Positions 50,195 to 60,065 are shown, counted from the first letter of the stretch. The stretch is 64,000 nucleotides of DNA from Kaistia geumhonensis (GCF_030815145.1 NZ_JAUSWJ010000001.1:2728001-2792000); one strand, 5' to 3'. The notes: generated from the sequence alone by a model not told the origin. A program made the numbers and translations.

Positions 50195-51727
50195 ATGGTC
50201 TCGCATGTCACGACGGTATCGTTCCAGGGCGTCGAGGCCGTACCGGTCGACGTCCAGGTCCAGATCGTGCCCGGGCTTCCTGCCTTCATCGTGGTCGGCC
50301 TGCCGGACAAGACCGTCGCCGAAAGCCGCGAGCGCGTCCGCTCGGCGCTGCACGCCTCGGGGCTCGCTTTGCCGCCGAAGCGGGTCATCGTCAACCTCGC
50401 CCCGGCCGACCTTCCGAAGGAGGGCAGCCACTATGACCTCCCCATCGCCATGGCGCTGATGGCGGCGATCGGCGCGCTGCCGGGCGACCGGCTGGCCTCC
50501 TATGTCGCGCTCGGCGAACTGGCGCTCGACGGAACGATCGCGCCCGTCGCGGGCGTGCTGCCGGCGGCGATCGGCGCCAATGCGCTGGGGCGCGGCCTGA
50601 TCTGCCCCTCTGCGACCGGGCCGGAAGCGGCTTGGGCGAGCCGCGATCTCGACATCCTGGCGCCGCTCAGCCTCATCGCGCTCGCCAATCATTTCAAGGG
50701 CACGCAGGTGCTGACGCGGCCGGAGCCGGCGCTGATGCGCGACGCGCCGCAACTCGCCGATCTCGCCGATATCCGCGGCCAGGAGCTCGCCAAGCGCGCG
50801 CTGGAGATCGCGGCGGCCGGTGGCCACAACATCCTGCTCGTCGGCCCGCCCGGCGCCGGCAAGTCGATGCTGGCGAGCCGGCTGCCCTCGATTCTTCCGC
50901 CGCTGACGCCGCGCGAACTGCTCGAAGTATCGATGATCACCTCGCTCGGCGGCGAACTCTCTGGCGGCAGGCTGACCGACCGGCGGCCCTTCCGCGCGCC
51001 GCATCATTCCGCCTCCATGGCGGCGCTGGTCGGCGGCGGCCTCCGGGTGAAGCCCGGCGAGGTGTCGCTCGCCCATCACGGCGTCCTCTTCCTCGACGAG
51101 CTGCCCGAATTCCAGCCGCAAGTGCTCGATTCGCTGCGCCAGCCGCTGGAGTCGGGCGAGGCGGTGATCGCCCGCGCCAATCATCGCGTCAGCTATCCCG
51201 CCCGCTTCCAGCTCGTGGCCGCGATGAATCCCTGCCGCTGCGGCATGGCCGGCGAACCCGGGCATAGCTGCGCGCGCGGGCCGCGATGCGTTTCGGATTA
51301 CCAGGCGCGCCTGTCCGGCCCCTTCCTCGACCGCATCGATCTGCGGATCGAGGTTCCGTCGGTGACAGCGGCCGATCTGATCGCCCCCGGCCGCGGCGAG
51401 GCGAGCGCCGCCGTCGCGGCGCGGGTCGGCGCCGCGCGCGCGCTGCAGGCGGCGCGCTTCGAGGCGCTCGGCCAGGCCGAGATCGGCACCAATGCCCGCT
51501 GCCCTGTCTCGATCATGGAAGGCCTCGCGGCATCCGACACCGCCGGGCGGGCGCTGCTGGCCGAGGCGGCCTCGGCGATGAAGCTCTCTGCTCGCGGCTA
51601 TCACCGCGTGCTCAAGGTGGCGCGGACGATCGCCGATCTCGACGGCGCCGACACCGTCGGCCGCACCCATCTCGCCGAGGCGCTCAGCTATCGCGCCATC
51701 GGCGACCGCCTCGCCGCCGCGGCATGA
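50195..51727 (+). CDS. comM: Mg-chelatase-like AAA+ ATPase (ComM/YifB)
   Basis: 510 residues. An N-terminal Lon-substrate-like domain (VTTVSFQGVEAVPVDVQVQ, PGLPAFIVVGLPDKTVAESRERV) precedes the AAA+ core with Walker A VGPPGAGKSM, Walker B LFLDELPEF and the C-rich insertion NPCRCGMAGEPGHSCARGPR. In competent bacteria ComM is a branch-migration helicase for integrating incoming DNA. Preceded by 98 bases and a leaderless-looking gap; no competence genes are visible nearby. Confidence 0.9.
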   Translation: MVSHVTTVSFQGVEAVPVDVQVQIVPGLPAFIVVGLPDKTVAESRERVRSALHASGLALPPKRVIVNLAPADLPKEGSHYDLPIAMALMAAIGALPGDRLASYVALGELALDGTIAPVAGVLPAAIGANALGRGLICPSATGPEAAWASRDLDILAPLSLIALANHFKGTQVLTRPEPALMRDAPQLADLADIRGQELAKRALEIAAAGGHNILLVGPPGAGKSMLASRLPSILPPLTPRELLEVSMITSLGGELSGGRLTDRRPFRAPHHSASMAALVGGGLRVKPGEVSLAHHGVLFLDELPEFQPQVLDSLRQPLESGEAVIARANHRVSYPARFQLVAAMNPCRCGMAGEPGHSCARGPRCVSDYQARLSGPFLDRIDLRIEVPSVTAADLIAPGRGEASAAVAARVGAARALQAARFEALGQAEIGTNARCPVSIMEGLAASDTAGRALLAEAASAMKLSARGYHRVLKVARTIADLDGADTVGRTHLAEALSYRAIGDRLAAAA

Positions 51728-51800
51728 GCCGCCATCGCCGAAGCCGCCAGCACTGCGGCAAGGGTTTCGCAATCAAGCCTCGCTAGGGTGGCGTCGCCGC

Positions 51801-53678
51801 ATGCCGCGGCCGAGCCTGACAGGAATGCCACCCGAAACCCGCGAGACGCGCCGCGATCCGATCGCGCCGCCCCGCATCGCCGCCGCGATGCTGGCGCTCG
51901 GCGCCGGTCTGCCGGCCATGGCCGCGCTCGTCTCGGGCCTCGCCGACCCGCCGAGCGGCAAGCTCGATTTCGCCCTCGCCGGCCTCTTTCTCGCCATCGG
52001 CAGCAGCCTCGGCCTCGCGCTGCGGCTTCGCCACGAACGGGCGAAGGCCGCTGCCCTCGTGGCGAGGATCGAGGCCTTGCAGGACCATTCCTGGGAGCTG
52101 AGCGACATCGAGAGCCGCAGGACGGCGGATGCGGTGGTGCCGATCGCGACCGTCAGCCACGAGATGCGCGCGCCACTGCACGGCATGCTGGCGCTGACCG
52201 ATCTGCTCGCGGCGACGCCGCTCACCGAGGAACAATCGGCTTATCTCGCTGCGCTCAACCAGTCGGCCGGGGCGCTGGCGCGACTTGTCGACGACCTCCT
52301 CGACGCCTCGCGCATCGCGACGGGCCAGTTCTCGCTGTCGCCGGGGCCGCTCGACGTGGAGACGCTCGCCGAAAGCGTCGCGGAACTGTTGGCGCCGATC
52401 GCGCATGAGCGCGGCGTCGGCATCGGAACGCGGGTCGCTGCCGGGCTGCCGCCCGTCGTCACCGACTCCGGCCGGCTTCGCCAGGTGCTCATCAATCTCG
52501 TCGCCAATGCGATCGAGGCCACCGAGCAGGGCTCGGTGCTCCTGGCCGTCGATCCGGTCGACGACGGCCGCGAGGGCGGCCTCGCCCTCTCCTTCGCGGT
52601 GCATGACAGCGGCCGCGGCATCGCCGAGGCCGATCGCGAGCGCATCTTCTCGAGCTTCGAGCGCGCCGGTGCCGGAGGGTCGGGCCTCGGCCTGGGGCTC
52701 GCCATCTCGCAACAGATCGTCGGTCGCATGGGCGGCGCGATCGCCGCGGAGCCGCGGGTCGGCGGCGGCACGGTCTTCCATTTCACGCTGCCTCTGTCAC
52801 CGATCGGTCCCGCGCCGCGCGCCGCGCGCCCGCTCGAGGGCGTCGCCGTGCTCGTCGCCGCTCCGGCCGGGCTCGAGGCCGAGGCGCTGGTCGCGGCGCT
52901 CGAGGAGGCCGGCGCCGAGGCGCGGCTCGCCGGCAGCCTCGCGGAAGCGGCGGGCCTTCTCGGCGCCGCCGCGGCAGCCGGCCAGCCCTATCGCGTGGTC
53001 CTCGCCGACGGCCGCATCGCGAGCGATGCCCGCGCCGCGCTGCGCCGGCTGAGGGAGGCCAGCGGGCGCGCGATCGCCGTCGCCATCCTCGTCGATTCGC
53101 GCGAGCGCCGCGCCGCCGAGACGCTGAAGGCGGACGGCTTCGATGCCTATCTGATCCGTCCGGTGCGGCGCCGCTCGCTCGTCGCGGTGATCGGAGCGGC
53201 GATCCGCCGGCCGGACCGCTTCGTCGCCGATCCGGCTTCCTCCGAGGAGCGGCTGCCGCCGCCGCGGCGCGGCACCCGCCCGGCGACGGTTCTGGTCGTC
53301 GAGGACGATCCCGTCTCGGCTCTTCTCGCCCGCGCCGTTCTGGAGCGGCTGGGGCACGAGGTCGACGAGGCGCGCAGCCAGGCCGCCGCGCGGCAGCGGA
53401 TGGAGACGCCGCCCGACGCGGCGCTGATCGATCTGAGGCTCGCCGACGGCGACGCCCTCGCCCTCATCCGCGATCTGGCGGCCCTTCCGGGTGCGCGGCG
53501 GCCGGCGCTGATCGCGACGTCGGGCAGCGTCGACCCGGCCGCGCGCCAGGCGGCTCTGGCGGCCGGCGCGGACCTCTTCCTCGAAAAGCCGGTCTCGGCC
53601 GAGCGGCTCTGCCGCGCCTTCGAGGAGGCGCTGAACCGGCGAAGCAAGACGGCGGACGGCCGTCACCAAACTGCATGA
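51801..53678 (+). CDS. Hybrid sensor histidine kinase with one degenerate and one intact receiver
   Basis: 625 residues. Two membrane helices (about 27-47 and 56-76) are followed by a HisKA domain with H120 in VSHEMRAPLHG and a catalytic domain with N box LINLVANAIEAT, G1 VHDSGRGI, F box FSSFERA and G2 GLGLGLAIS. Receiver 1 (about 345-455) lacks the acidic pair and the Lys (LIRPVRR), so it is a pseudo-receiver. Receiver 2 (about 500-615) has acidic VVEDDP, phospho-acceptor ALIDLRLAD, SG of ATSG and lysine FLEKPV, so it should be active. A second in-frame ATG at 51825 directly after AGGA is also possible. Signal unknown. Confidence 0.88.
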   Translation: MPRPSLTGMPPETRETRRDPIAPPRIAAAMLALGAGLPAMAALVSGLADPPSGKLDFALAGLFLAIGSSLGLALRLRHERAKAAALVARIEALQDHSWELSDIESRRTADAVVPIATVSHEMRAPLHGMLALTDLLAATPLTEEQSAYLAALNQSAGALARLVDDLLDASRIATGQFSLSPGPLDVETLAESVAELLAPIAHERGVGIGTRVAAGLPPVVTDSGRLRQVLINLVANAIEATEQGSVLLAVDPVDDGREGGLALSFAVHDSGRGIAEADRERIFSSFERAGAGGSGLGLGLAISQQIVGRMGGAIAAEPRVGGGTVFHFTLPLSPIGPAPRAARPLEGVAVLVAAPAGLEAEALVAALEEAGAEARLAGSLAEAAGLLGAAAAAGQPYRVVLADGRIASDARAALRRLREASGRAIAVAILVDSRERRAAETLKADGFDAYLIRPVRRRSLVAVIGAAIRRPDRFVADPASSEERLPPPRRGTRPATVLVVEDDPVSALLARAVLERLGHEVDEARSQAAARQRMETPPDAALIDLRLADGDALALIRDLAALPGARRPALIATSGSVDPAARQAALAAGADLFLEKPVSAERLCRAFEEALNRRSKTADGRHQTA

Positions 53679-53749
53679 ATGCCGTGATCTGATGCACCGA
53701 TACCCGCCTCGATTCGAGACGGCGGCCTGGGAGCGTCGAGGATCATGCT

Positions 53750-54700
53750 ATGCTGAAGCGCGCGGACGAAGGGCCACGGAAGCGGATCGGGCCGTTCCCG
53801 GAGCCGTTGGCCGCGCTGCCGGATCTTTCCTGGCGCATGCTGCATGGTTTGAGACAGTCGATGCCGAGGGTTCTGTTGCCGGCTCCGCATTCCGTCGCGC
53901 CGCCCCTCGGGCGCATGGGCGCTCTCGAAGTGCGCCTCGCGACGACGCAGCGGGAAGTGAAGAAGGCGCAGCGGCTCCGCTACAAGGTCTTCTACGAGGA
54001 GATGTCGGCCATCGCCGACATCCAGGCGCAGGTGTCGCGCCGCGACCGCGACGCCTTCGACGCCATCTGCGACCATCTCCTGGTGCTCGACCACGACACG
54101 ATCACAAGGTCGGGCGAGCCGGCCATCGTGGGCACCTATCGGCTGCTCCGCCAGGACGTCGCCGAGCGCTATTCCGGCTTCTACACGGCGAACGAGTTCG
54201 ATCTCGCGCCGCTGCTGGAACGCCACCGGGGCCTCAGATTCCTGGAACTCGGACGGTCCTGCGTGCTCGCGCCCTATCGCAGCAAGCGGACGGTCGAACT
54301 GCTGTGGCACGGAATCTGGAGCTATGTGCTCAGCCACCGCATCGACGTCATGATCGGCTGCGCCTCGCTGGAGGGGACCGATCCCGAGCGCCTCGCTTTG
54401 CCGCTCGCCTTCCTGCATCACAATGCCCGCGCGCCCGAGGAATGGCGGGTCGGCGCGCTGCCCGCCCGCCGCGTAGCGATGGACCGCCTGCCGGCCGAGG
54501 CCATCAATTCGAAGGCGGCGCTGCAGGCGATGCCACCGCTCATGAAGGGCTATCTCAGGATCGGCGCCTTTGTCGGCGACGGCGCGGTCGTCGACCGCCA
54601 GTTCGGCACGACGGACGTGATGATCGTGCTGCCCGTTTCGGCCATCAATGCCCGCTACGTCAATCACTACGGCGCCGAAGCGACACGCTACGCCGCCTGA
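53750..54700 (+). CDS. olsB: OlsB-type ornithine-acyl-ACP N-acyltransferase (GNAT-like)
   Basis: 316 residues. The OlsB/hemolysin family of lyso-ornithine-lipid synthases: LEVRLATTQREVKKAQRLRY, VFYEEMSAIADIQ, DAICDHLLVLD, RFLELGRSCVLAPYR, and MIGCASLEGTDPE. These enzymes acylate ornithine to start ornithine lipid synthesis in rhizobia. The second enzyme, OlsA, is not in the window. It ends 3 bases from the convergent TRIC-like gene. Confidence 0.85.
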   Translation: MLKRADEGPRKRIGPFPEPLAALPDLSWRMLHGLRQSMPRVLLPAPHSVAPPLGRMGALEVRLATTQREVKKAQRLRYKVFYEEMSAIADIQAQVSRRDRDAFDAICDHLLVLDHDTITRSGEPAIVGTYRLLRQDVAERYSGFYTANEFDLAPLLERHRGLRFLELGRSCVLAPYRSKRTVELLWHGIWSYVLSHRIDVMIGCASLEGTDPERLALPLAFLHHNARAPEEWRVGALPARRVAMDRLPAEAINSKAALQAMPPLMKGYLRIGAFVGDGAVVDRQFGTTDVMIVLPVSAINARYVNHYGAEATRYAA

Positions 54701-54703
54701 CGC

Positions 54704-55348
54704 TCAATCCGGCGGGATGTGGCGGCCGGGCCGGGAGCGGTAGCTCGGCATGGTCCAGCCGAAGGTGAGCGCGCCTGCGCGCACCAGGAAGGCGGCAGAG
54801 GATCCGAGGACGGCCGCGGGCCAGTAGGGCATGCCAAGGCGGCTGGCGACGACGAAGAGCGTCGCTCCGGCGAGCGTCGCGGTGACGTAGATCTCGCGGC
54901 GCATCACCACCGAGGGCTCGCCGGCGACGATGTCGCGGATGATGCCGCCGAAGGTCGCCGACATCACGCCGAGGATGATCGCCGCGAAGGGGCTCGCACC
55001 CGCATCGAGGCCGCGCGAGGCGCCCATCACGCAATAGCCGGAAATGCCGATCGCATCGGCCCAGAGCAGCCAGCGGTAGCGATGCTCGATATGGGGCGCG
55101 ACGAAGAACACCGCGAGCGCGGTGATCGTGCACAGGATCACCGGCTGCGGCGTCGCGATCCAGAAGACCGGCGTATGGCCGAGCACGACGTCGCGCAGCG
55201 TGCCGCCGCCGACCCCGGTGATCGCCGCCAGGAACACGAAGCCGACGACGTCGAGCTCCTTGCGCGAGGCGGCGAGGGCGCCGGAGGCCGCGAAGACGAC
55301 GACCCCCGCATAGTCGAGGGCCTGGAGCAACCACGGGTCCAGGCCCAT
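54704..55348 (-). CDS. TRIC/UPF0126 (YicG) family membrane channel-like protein
   Basis: 214 residues with about seven hydrophobic segments and two repeats of the UPF0126 domain, each with a GG-x-x-RD motif (GVGGGTLRDVVLGHTPVFW and TFGGIIRDIVAGEPSVVM). Related proteins are trimeric cation channels of the TRIC type; substrate here is not predictable. It starts 6 bases after grpE on the same strand. Confidence 0.88.
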   Translation of the reverse strand: MGLDPWLLQALDYAGVVVFAASGALAASRKELDVVGFVFLAAITGVGGGTLRDVVLGHTPVFWIATPQPVILCTITALAVFFVAPHIEHRYRWLLWADAIGISGYCVMGASRGLDAGASPFAAIILGVMSATFGGIIRDIVAGEPSVVMRREIYVTATLAGATLFVVASRLGMPYWPAAVLGSSAAFLVRAGALTFGWTMPSYRSRPGRHIPPD

Positions 55349-55354
55349 CCGGCG

Positions 55355-55963
55355 TCAGCCGCTCTGGCCGGAAGCGGGCGGCGCGTCGGCGGCTTCCCGC
55401 GCGCGCGGAGCGCCCTTGGCGACGCCGACCATGGCCGGGCGCAGCACGCGCTCGCCGATCACATAGCCGGACTGCATCACCTGGACGACGGTGCCGGGCG
55501 GCTGGTCGTCGGTCGGAACCTCGAAGATCGCCTGGTGCAGGTTGGGATCGAATTTCTGGCCGAGCGGCTCCAGCTTCTTGACGCCGTGGCGCTCGAGCGT
55601 GTTGAGCAGGTCACGTTCCGTCATCTCGACGCCCTCGACGAAGGTCTTCACCCCTTCGTTCTTCCGCACGTCGTCCGGCACGGATTCGAGGGCCCGGGCG
55701 AGGTTGTCGCCGGCCGTGAGCATGTCGCGGGCAAATCCCGCGATCGCATATTGCCGCGTATCGGCGACCTGCCGCTCGGTGCGGCGGCGCAGATTCTCCA
55801 TCTCCGCCATGGTGCGCAGCACGCGGTCCTTCATCTCGGCGTTCTCGGCCTCGAGCGCGGCGAGGCGGGCGTCGGTCGCGCCGGCGACGTCGCCTTCGGC
55901 AGGATCGGCCGCCGGCGTCTCGGCCGGTTCCGCGTCCTGCATCGGCTTCGGATCGTTGGTCAT
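55355..55963 (-). CDS. grpE: Nucleotide exchange factor GrpE
   Basis: 202 residues. It catalyses ADP release from DnaK. Long coiled-coil region ([20 protein letters not shown] then [19 protein letters not shown]), then the GrpE core ([35 protein letters not shown]). The acidic, Pro/Ala-rich first 35 residues are variable. Start at 55963. It is not next to hrcA in this genome region. Confidence 0.96.
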   Translation of the reverse strand: MTNDPKPMQDAEPAETPAADPAEGDVAGATDARLAALEAENAEMKDRVLRTMAEMENLRRRTERQVADTRQYAIAGFARDMLTAGDNLARALESVPDDVRKNEGVKTFVEGVEMTERDLLNTLERHGVKKLEPLGQKFDPNLHQAIFEVPTDDQPPGTVVQVMQSGYVIGERVLRPAMVGVAKGAPRAREAADAPPASGQSG

Positions 55964-56052
55964 CGCTGACTCTCGCTTTCGTGATTGGGTTGCGCCCGAT
56001 ATCAGCGCTCGGGCGGCGAAAATCAAGTCGCCGGGCGGCGCCGCCGCTTCCC

Positions 56053-56952
56053 TCAGAGCACGATCACGCCGTGATGCTGCGCCTCGGCTTCCGGCTCGAC
56101 ATGGATCAGCACCTCCGCGCCCTCGACCGCCTTCACCAGCGCCGCCTCGATGCGATCGCAGATGGCATGGGCGGCGGAGACCGACAGCGAGCCGGGCACG
56201 ACGAGATGGAACTCGATGAAGGTGGCGCGACCGGCGCTGCGGGTGCGCAGATCGTGCACCTCGAGCGCGCCTTCGGCCTCGGCGGAGATGATGGTGCGGA
56301 TCTCCGTCTCGACCGAGCGGGACACCGCCTCGTCCATCAGGCCGGACACCGAATCGCGGATCACCTTCCAGCCGGACCAGAGGATGTTGACGGCCACGAT
56401 CAGCGCCACCAGCGGATCGAGCACGGCCCAGCCGGTCACCACCACAAGCAGCAGGCCGATCACGACGCCGATCGAGCTCACCACGTCGCTGGTCAGGTGC
56501 CAGGCCTCGGCGACGAAGGCCGGCGAACGGCGACGGCGGCCGAAGCGGAACAGGAACAGCGCCCAGACGCCGTTGATCAGCGTCGCCACGATGTTGATGG
56601 CGAGGCCCTGCATCGTGTTCTCGGGCGCGAGCGCGAGATTGTAGGAGATCCATGCCTGGCGGGCGATCAGCAGCGCCGCGACGACGATCAGCACGCCCTC
56701 CAGCACCGCGGCGAAATACTCCGCCTTGTGATGGCCGAACTGGTGATCCTTGTCGGCCGGCTTGCGGCTGACCTGGATCGCCCAGAAGGCGGCGATGGAC
56801 GTGACGAGATTGACGATGCTCTCCAGCGCGTCGGAGAAGAGCGCCACGCTGCCGGTCGCCAGATAGGCGGCATATTTGATGCCCATCACCGCCAGCGCGA
56901 TGACGATCGAGCTGGCGGCGACGAGCGTCACCTTGTCCATCCTGGCCGGCAT
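56053..56952 (-). CDS. Cation diffusion facilitator (CDF) family transporter
   Basis: 299 residues with six membrane helices and a cytoplasmic domain ([21 protein letters not shown]) as in zinc/iron exporters. In the transport site of FieF the TM2 residues are D-x3-D; here the aligned positions are Glu and Asn ([10 protein letters not shown]), while TM5 keeps His-x3-Asp (HLTSDVVSS). That points to a CDF subgroup of its own, so the metal cannot be named. Isolated gene between grpE and coaA. Confidence 0.88.
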   Translation of the reverse strand: MPARMDKVTLVAASSIVIALAVMGIKYAAYLATGSVALFSDALESIVNLVTSIAAFWAIQVSRKPADKDHQFGHHKAEYFAAVLEGVLIVVAALLIARQAWISYNLALAPENTMQGLAINIVATLINGVWALFLFRFGRRRRSPAFVAEAWHLTSDVVSSIGVVIGLLLVVVTGWAVLDPLVALIVAVNILWSGWKVIRDSVSGLMDEAVSRSVETEIRTIISAEAEGALEVHDLRTRSAGRATFIEFHLVVPGSLSVSAAHAICDRIEAALVKAVEGAEVLIHVEPEAEAQHHGVIVL

Positions 56953-57065
56953 GGGCGTTCCCGCGATCCCGTGAAGTCAGCGGCGCCTTAACACCCGCGC
57001 TGCGGCGCGGCAACGGCTATCTTCGCAACTGCGAACGAGTGGCAATCCAAGCTTTCGCGCGACTT

Positions 57066-58022
57066 TCAGAGCCGTCGCAGCGCCACCTGCTCGACGAGAT
57101 GATCCGCCCCCTTGCGCAGGATCAGATCGGCGCGCGGCCGGGTCGGCAGGATGTTGTCGCGGAGATTGGCGAGGTTGATCCGCGCCCAGAGCCGCTCGGC
57201 GATCGAGAGCGCCTCCTCCTCGCCGATCTCGGCATAGCGCTTGAAATAGGAGGTCGGATCGCGGAAGGCGGTGTCGCGCAATCGCTTGAAGCGGGCGACA
57301 TACCAGCGGTGGATATCCGCCTCGTCGGCGTCGATATAGATCGAGAAGTCGAAGAAGTCGGAGACGAAAGGGACCGCCTTGCCGTCGCGGGGCAGGCGCG
57401 GCGCCTGCAGGACGTTGAGGCCCTCGACGATCAGGATGTCGGGCGCGTCGATGGCGACGCGCTCGCCGGGCACGATGTCGTAGACGAGATGCGAATAGAC
57501 CGGCGCCGTGACGACGGGCGCGCCGGCCTTGACCTCCGACAGGAACGAGAGCAGCGCCGGCAGGTCGTAGCTTTCCGGAAAGCCCTTGCGCTCCATCAGC
57601 CCTTCGCGTTGCAGCACGGCATTGGGGAAGAGGAAGCCGTCCGTCGTGATGAGCTCGACCTTCGGCGTGTTCGGCCAGCGCGAGAGCAGCGCGCGCAGCA
57701 CGCGGGCCGTCGTCGACTTGCCGACCGCGACCGAGCCGCCGATGCCGATGATGAACGGCGTCTTGCCGTCGGAGGTGCCGAGGAAGGTCCGGGTCGCGTT
57801 GTAGAGACCCTGCGTCGCCGCCACGTAGAGGTTGAGGAGACGCGACATCGGCAGATAGATGCTGATGACGTCGTCCATCGAGATGGGATCGTTGAGGCTG
57901 CGCAGCCGCTCGAGGTCCGACTGACCGAGCGTCAGCGGCGTGTCGGCCCTCAGCTGCGCCCATTCCTCACGCGTGAAATAGCGGTGCGGGGCTAGCTGCG
58001 GCCGCGCGGCGCTGTCCATCAT
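57066..58022 (-). CDS. coaA: Pantothenate kinase, type I
   Basis: 318 residues. First committed step of coenzyme A synthesis. Walker A in [18 protein letters not shown], then [13 protein letters not shown] and the family signature RKGFPESYD. It ends the his-linked string hisA-hisF-hisE-coaA; 27 bases separate it from hisE. Such linkage is standard in Hyphomicrobiales. Confidence 0.96.
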   Translation of the reverse strand: MMDSAARPQLAPHRYFTREEWAQLRADTPLTLGQSDLERLRSLNDPISMDDVISIYLPMSRLLNLYVAATQGLYNATRTFLGTSDGKTPFIIGIGGSVAVGKSTTARVLRALLSRWPNTPKVELITTDGFLFPNAVLQREGLMERKGFPESYDLPALLSFLSEVKAGAPVVTAPVYSHLVYDIVPGERVAIDAPDILIVEGLNVLQAPRLPRDGKAVPFVSDFFDFSIYIDADEADIHRWYVARFKRLRDTAFRDPTSYFKRYAEIGEEEALSIAERLWARINLANLRDNILPTRPRADLILRKGADHLVEQVALRRL

Positions 58023-58049
58023 GCGGTGTCCCGACCCCCGTTGAGCCGC

Positions 58050-58376
58050 CTATTCCGGCGGCCGCGACGCCTTTTCCTCGAGCCCGGTGCGGCCCGTTCG
58101 GCCGGCGAGTTCCGCCATGACCGCATCGAGCGCGACGCCCCTGACCTCCAGAAGGACGGCGAAATGATAGAGCATGTCGGCAGCCTCGGACGTCAAGGCG
58201 GCGGCGTCGCCCTCGACGGCGGCGATCACCGTCTCGACCGCCTCCTCGCCGAATTTCTTGGCGACGCGGGCCGGGCCCTTGGCGATGAGCTTCGCCGTAT
58301 AGGAGCCGGGATCGCCCGAGCGGCCGCGCTCGCGCACGATGGCGACGAGATCGTCGAGGGTGAACGGCGCGTCCAT
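58050..58376 (-). CDS. hisE: Phosphoribosyl-ATP pyrophosphatase
   Basis: 108 residues. Second step of histidine synthesis. The MazG-like helical fold with the metal-binding [18 protein letters not shown] and [15 protein letters not shown] motifs is clear. It lies 11 bases after hisF on the same strand. Confidence 0.96.
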   Translation of the reverse strand: MDAPFTLDDLVAIVRERGRSGDPGSYTAKLIAKGPARVAKKFGEEAVETVIAAVEGDAAALTSEAADMLYHFAVLLEVRGVALDAVMAELAGRTGRTGLEEKASRPPE

Positions 58377-58387
58377 GGAAACCCTCC

Positions 58388-59176
58388 TCAGCCGTCGAGG
58401 CGCACGGGAATGCCGGCGGCGGCCATGTGGGCCTTGGCCTGCTGGATCGTGTAGGTGCCGAAATGGAAGATCGAGGCGGCGAGCACCGCGCTGGCATGGC
58501 CTTCGCGAACGCCGGCGACGAGATGATCGAGCGTGCCGACGCCACCGGACGCGACGACGGGGACGCTCACCGCATCGGCGATGGTGCGCGTCAGAGCAAG
58601 GTCGAAGCCGTCGCGGGTCCCGTCGCGGTCCATGGAGGTGAGCAGGATCTCGCCGGCGCCGAGCCTCGCCACGTCGCGCGCGAACTCGACCGCGTCGATG
58701 CCGGTCGGCTTGCGGCCGCCATGGGTGAAGATCTCCCAGCGATCCTCGTTGTCGCCGCCGACGCCGCGGCGCCGGGTCTGCTTGGCGTCCATCGCGACGA
58801 CGATCGCCTGCGCGCCGAACTTCTCCGCCGCCCGGGCGACGATCGAGCGGTCGGCGACCGCGGCGCTGTTGATCGCCACCTTGTCGGCGCCCGCCAGCAT
58901 CAGCGCCCGCACGTCCTCGACGGTGCGGACGCCGCCGCCGACCGTCACCGGCATGAAGCAGGCCTCGGCGGTGCGCGCCACGACATCGAGGATCGTGCCC
59001 CGGTTCTCATGCGTCGCGGTGATGTCGAGGAAGCAGAGCTCGTCCGCCCCGGCGGCGTCATAGGCCTTGGCCGCCTCGACCGGATCGCCGGCATCGATCA
59101 GGTCGATGAACTGCACGCCCTTCACGACGCGCCCGTCCTTGACGTCGAGGCAGGGGATCACGCGGGTCTTGAGCAT
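58388..59176 (-). CDS. hisF: Imidazole glycerol phosphate synthase, cyclase subunit
   Basis: 262 residues. TIM barrel that uses ammonia from HisH to make imidazole glycerol phosphate. [20 protein letters not shown] (general-base Asp) at the start, with the second Asp in [15 protein letters not shown]. Its ATG shares one base with the hisA stop (TGATG), so translation is coupled to hisA. Confidence 0.98.
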   Translation of the reverse strand: MLKTRVIPCLDVKDGRVVKGVQFIDLIDAGDPVEAAKAYDAAGADELCFLDITATHENRGTILDVVARTAEACFMPVTVGGGVRTVEDVRALMLAGADKVAINSAAVADRSIVARAAEKFGAQAIVVAMDAKQTRRRGVGGDNEDRWEIFTHGGRKPTGIDAVEFARDVARLGAGEILLTSMDRDGTRDGFDLALTRTIADAVSVPVVASGGVGTLDHLVAGVREGHASAVLAASIFHFGTYTIQQAKAHMAAAGIPVRLDG

Positions 59177-59919
59177 CAGTTCAATCCCTCGCGCGCCGCC
59201 CTGATCAGTCGCAGCGCCTCGTCCGGGTCGAGGCGGCCGTCATAGAGGGCGCGGCCGGAGATGGCGCCTTCGAGGATGCGGCAGTCGGGCTCGAGCAGGC
59301 GGCGGATATCGGCGATCGAAGCGAGGCCGCCCGAGGCGATGACCGGAATATCGACGGCGCGGGCGAGCGCCAGCGTCGAGCCGATATTGAGGCCCTCGAG
59401 CACGCCGTCGCGGTCGATGTCGGTGTAGATGATCGCGGCGACGCCGGCATCGGCGAAGCGCCGCGCCAGCTCGATCGTCGTCAGCTCGGAGGTCTCCGCC
59501 CAGCCCTCGACCGCGACCTTGCCGGCGCGCGCGTCGATACCGACGGCGATGCGGCCGGGATGGGCGCGGCAGGCCTCGCGCACGAGATCGGGATCGCGGA
59601 CGGCGATCGTGCCGAGGATCACGCGGCGGATGCCCTTCTCCAGCCAGGTCTCGATGCCGGCGCGGTCGCGAATGCCGCCGCCGAGCTGGACGGGCATCGA
59701 AACGGCGCCGAGGATCGCCTCGACCGCCGCACTGTTCACCGCCTTGCCGGCGAAGGCACCGTTGAGATCGACCACATGGAGATATTCGAAGCCCTGGCGC
59801 TCGAAATCGGCGGCCTGCGCGGCGGGATCGGTGTTGAACACCGTCGCCTCGTCCATGGCGCCGCGCTTCAGGCGCACGCAGGCGCCGTCCTTCAGGTCGA
59901 TGGCGGGAAAGAGGATCAT
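59176..59919 (-). CDS. hisA: Phosphoribosylformimino-5-aminoimidazole carboxamide ribotide isomerase
   Basis: 247 residues. TIM-barrel isomerase of the histidine pathway: [20 protein letters not shown] with the catalytic Asp at the start, and [14 protein letters not shown] with the second. ATG 59919 is chosen for the canonical N-terminus. An opposite-strand gene of foreign appearance separates it from hisH, so it needs its own promoter in the 146 bases upstream. Confidence 0.97.
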   Translation of the reverse strand: MILFPAIDLKDGACVRLKRGAMDEATVFNTDPAAQAADFERQGFEYLHVVDLNGAFAGKAVNSAAVEAILGAVSMPVQLGGGIRDRAGIETWLEKGIRRVILGTIAVRDPDLVREACRAHPGRIAVGIDARAGKVAVEGWAETSELTTIELARRFADAGVAAIIYTDIDRDGVLEGLNIGSTLALARAVDIPVIASGGLASIADIRRLLEPDCRILEGAISGRALYDGRLDPDEALRLIRAAREGLN

Positions 59920-59943
59920 TCTTGTGGGTCCTGCGCGATTTGC

Positions 59944-59958
59944 GAACAGAGCAAGAAC
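59944..59958. promoter_or_regulatory. Candidate LexA (SOS) box GAAC-N7-GAAC
   Basis: The sequence GAACAGAGCAAGAAC is GAAC-N7-GAAC, which is GTTC-N7-GTTC on the minus strand, the known LexA-binding consensus in alphaproteobacteria. It lies between hisA and the divergent SinR/Cas2-like gene, 107 bases before the latter. Such a motif also occurs by chance about once per 65 kb, so this needs proof. Confidence 0.4.
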
Positions 59959-59972
59959 CCAGCTGACTCGAC

Positions 59973-60036
59973 ACTCTGTGCGAATCGTGCAGAGTCGGGT
60001 CTGCCCCCTAGGTGTTGCGGCCGGAAGGGCAGACCC
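59973..60036. repeat. Two inverted repeats upstream of the SinR-like gene
   Basis: First, ACTCTG (59973-59978) with CAGAGT (59990-59995), an 11-base spacing. Second, the 10-base perfect pair GGGTCTGCCC (59997-60006) and GGGCAGACCC (60027-60036), 20 bases apart. Both lie in the 146-base gap between hisA and the inserted gene. They could be operators, a terminator-like structure or a remnant of the insertion. Confidence 0.5.
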
Positions 60037-60065
60037 ACACTGCATATGGACCATGGAAAGGATCC

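Noticed and set aside
57022-57035. Palindrome TTCGCAACTGCGAA between coaA and the CDF gene as a LexA box
   Set aside because: It does not fit GTTC-N7-GTTC; it is more likely the hairpin of a weak terminator and has no clear T-run.
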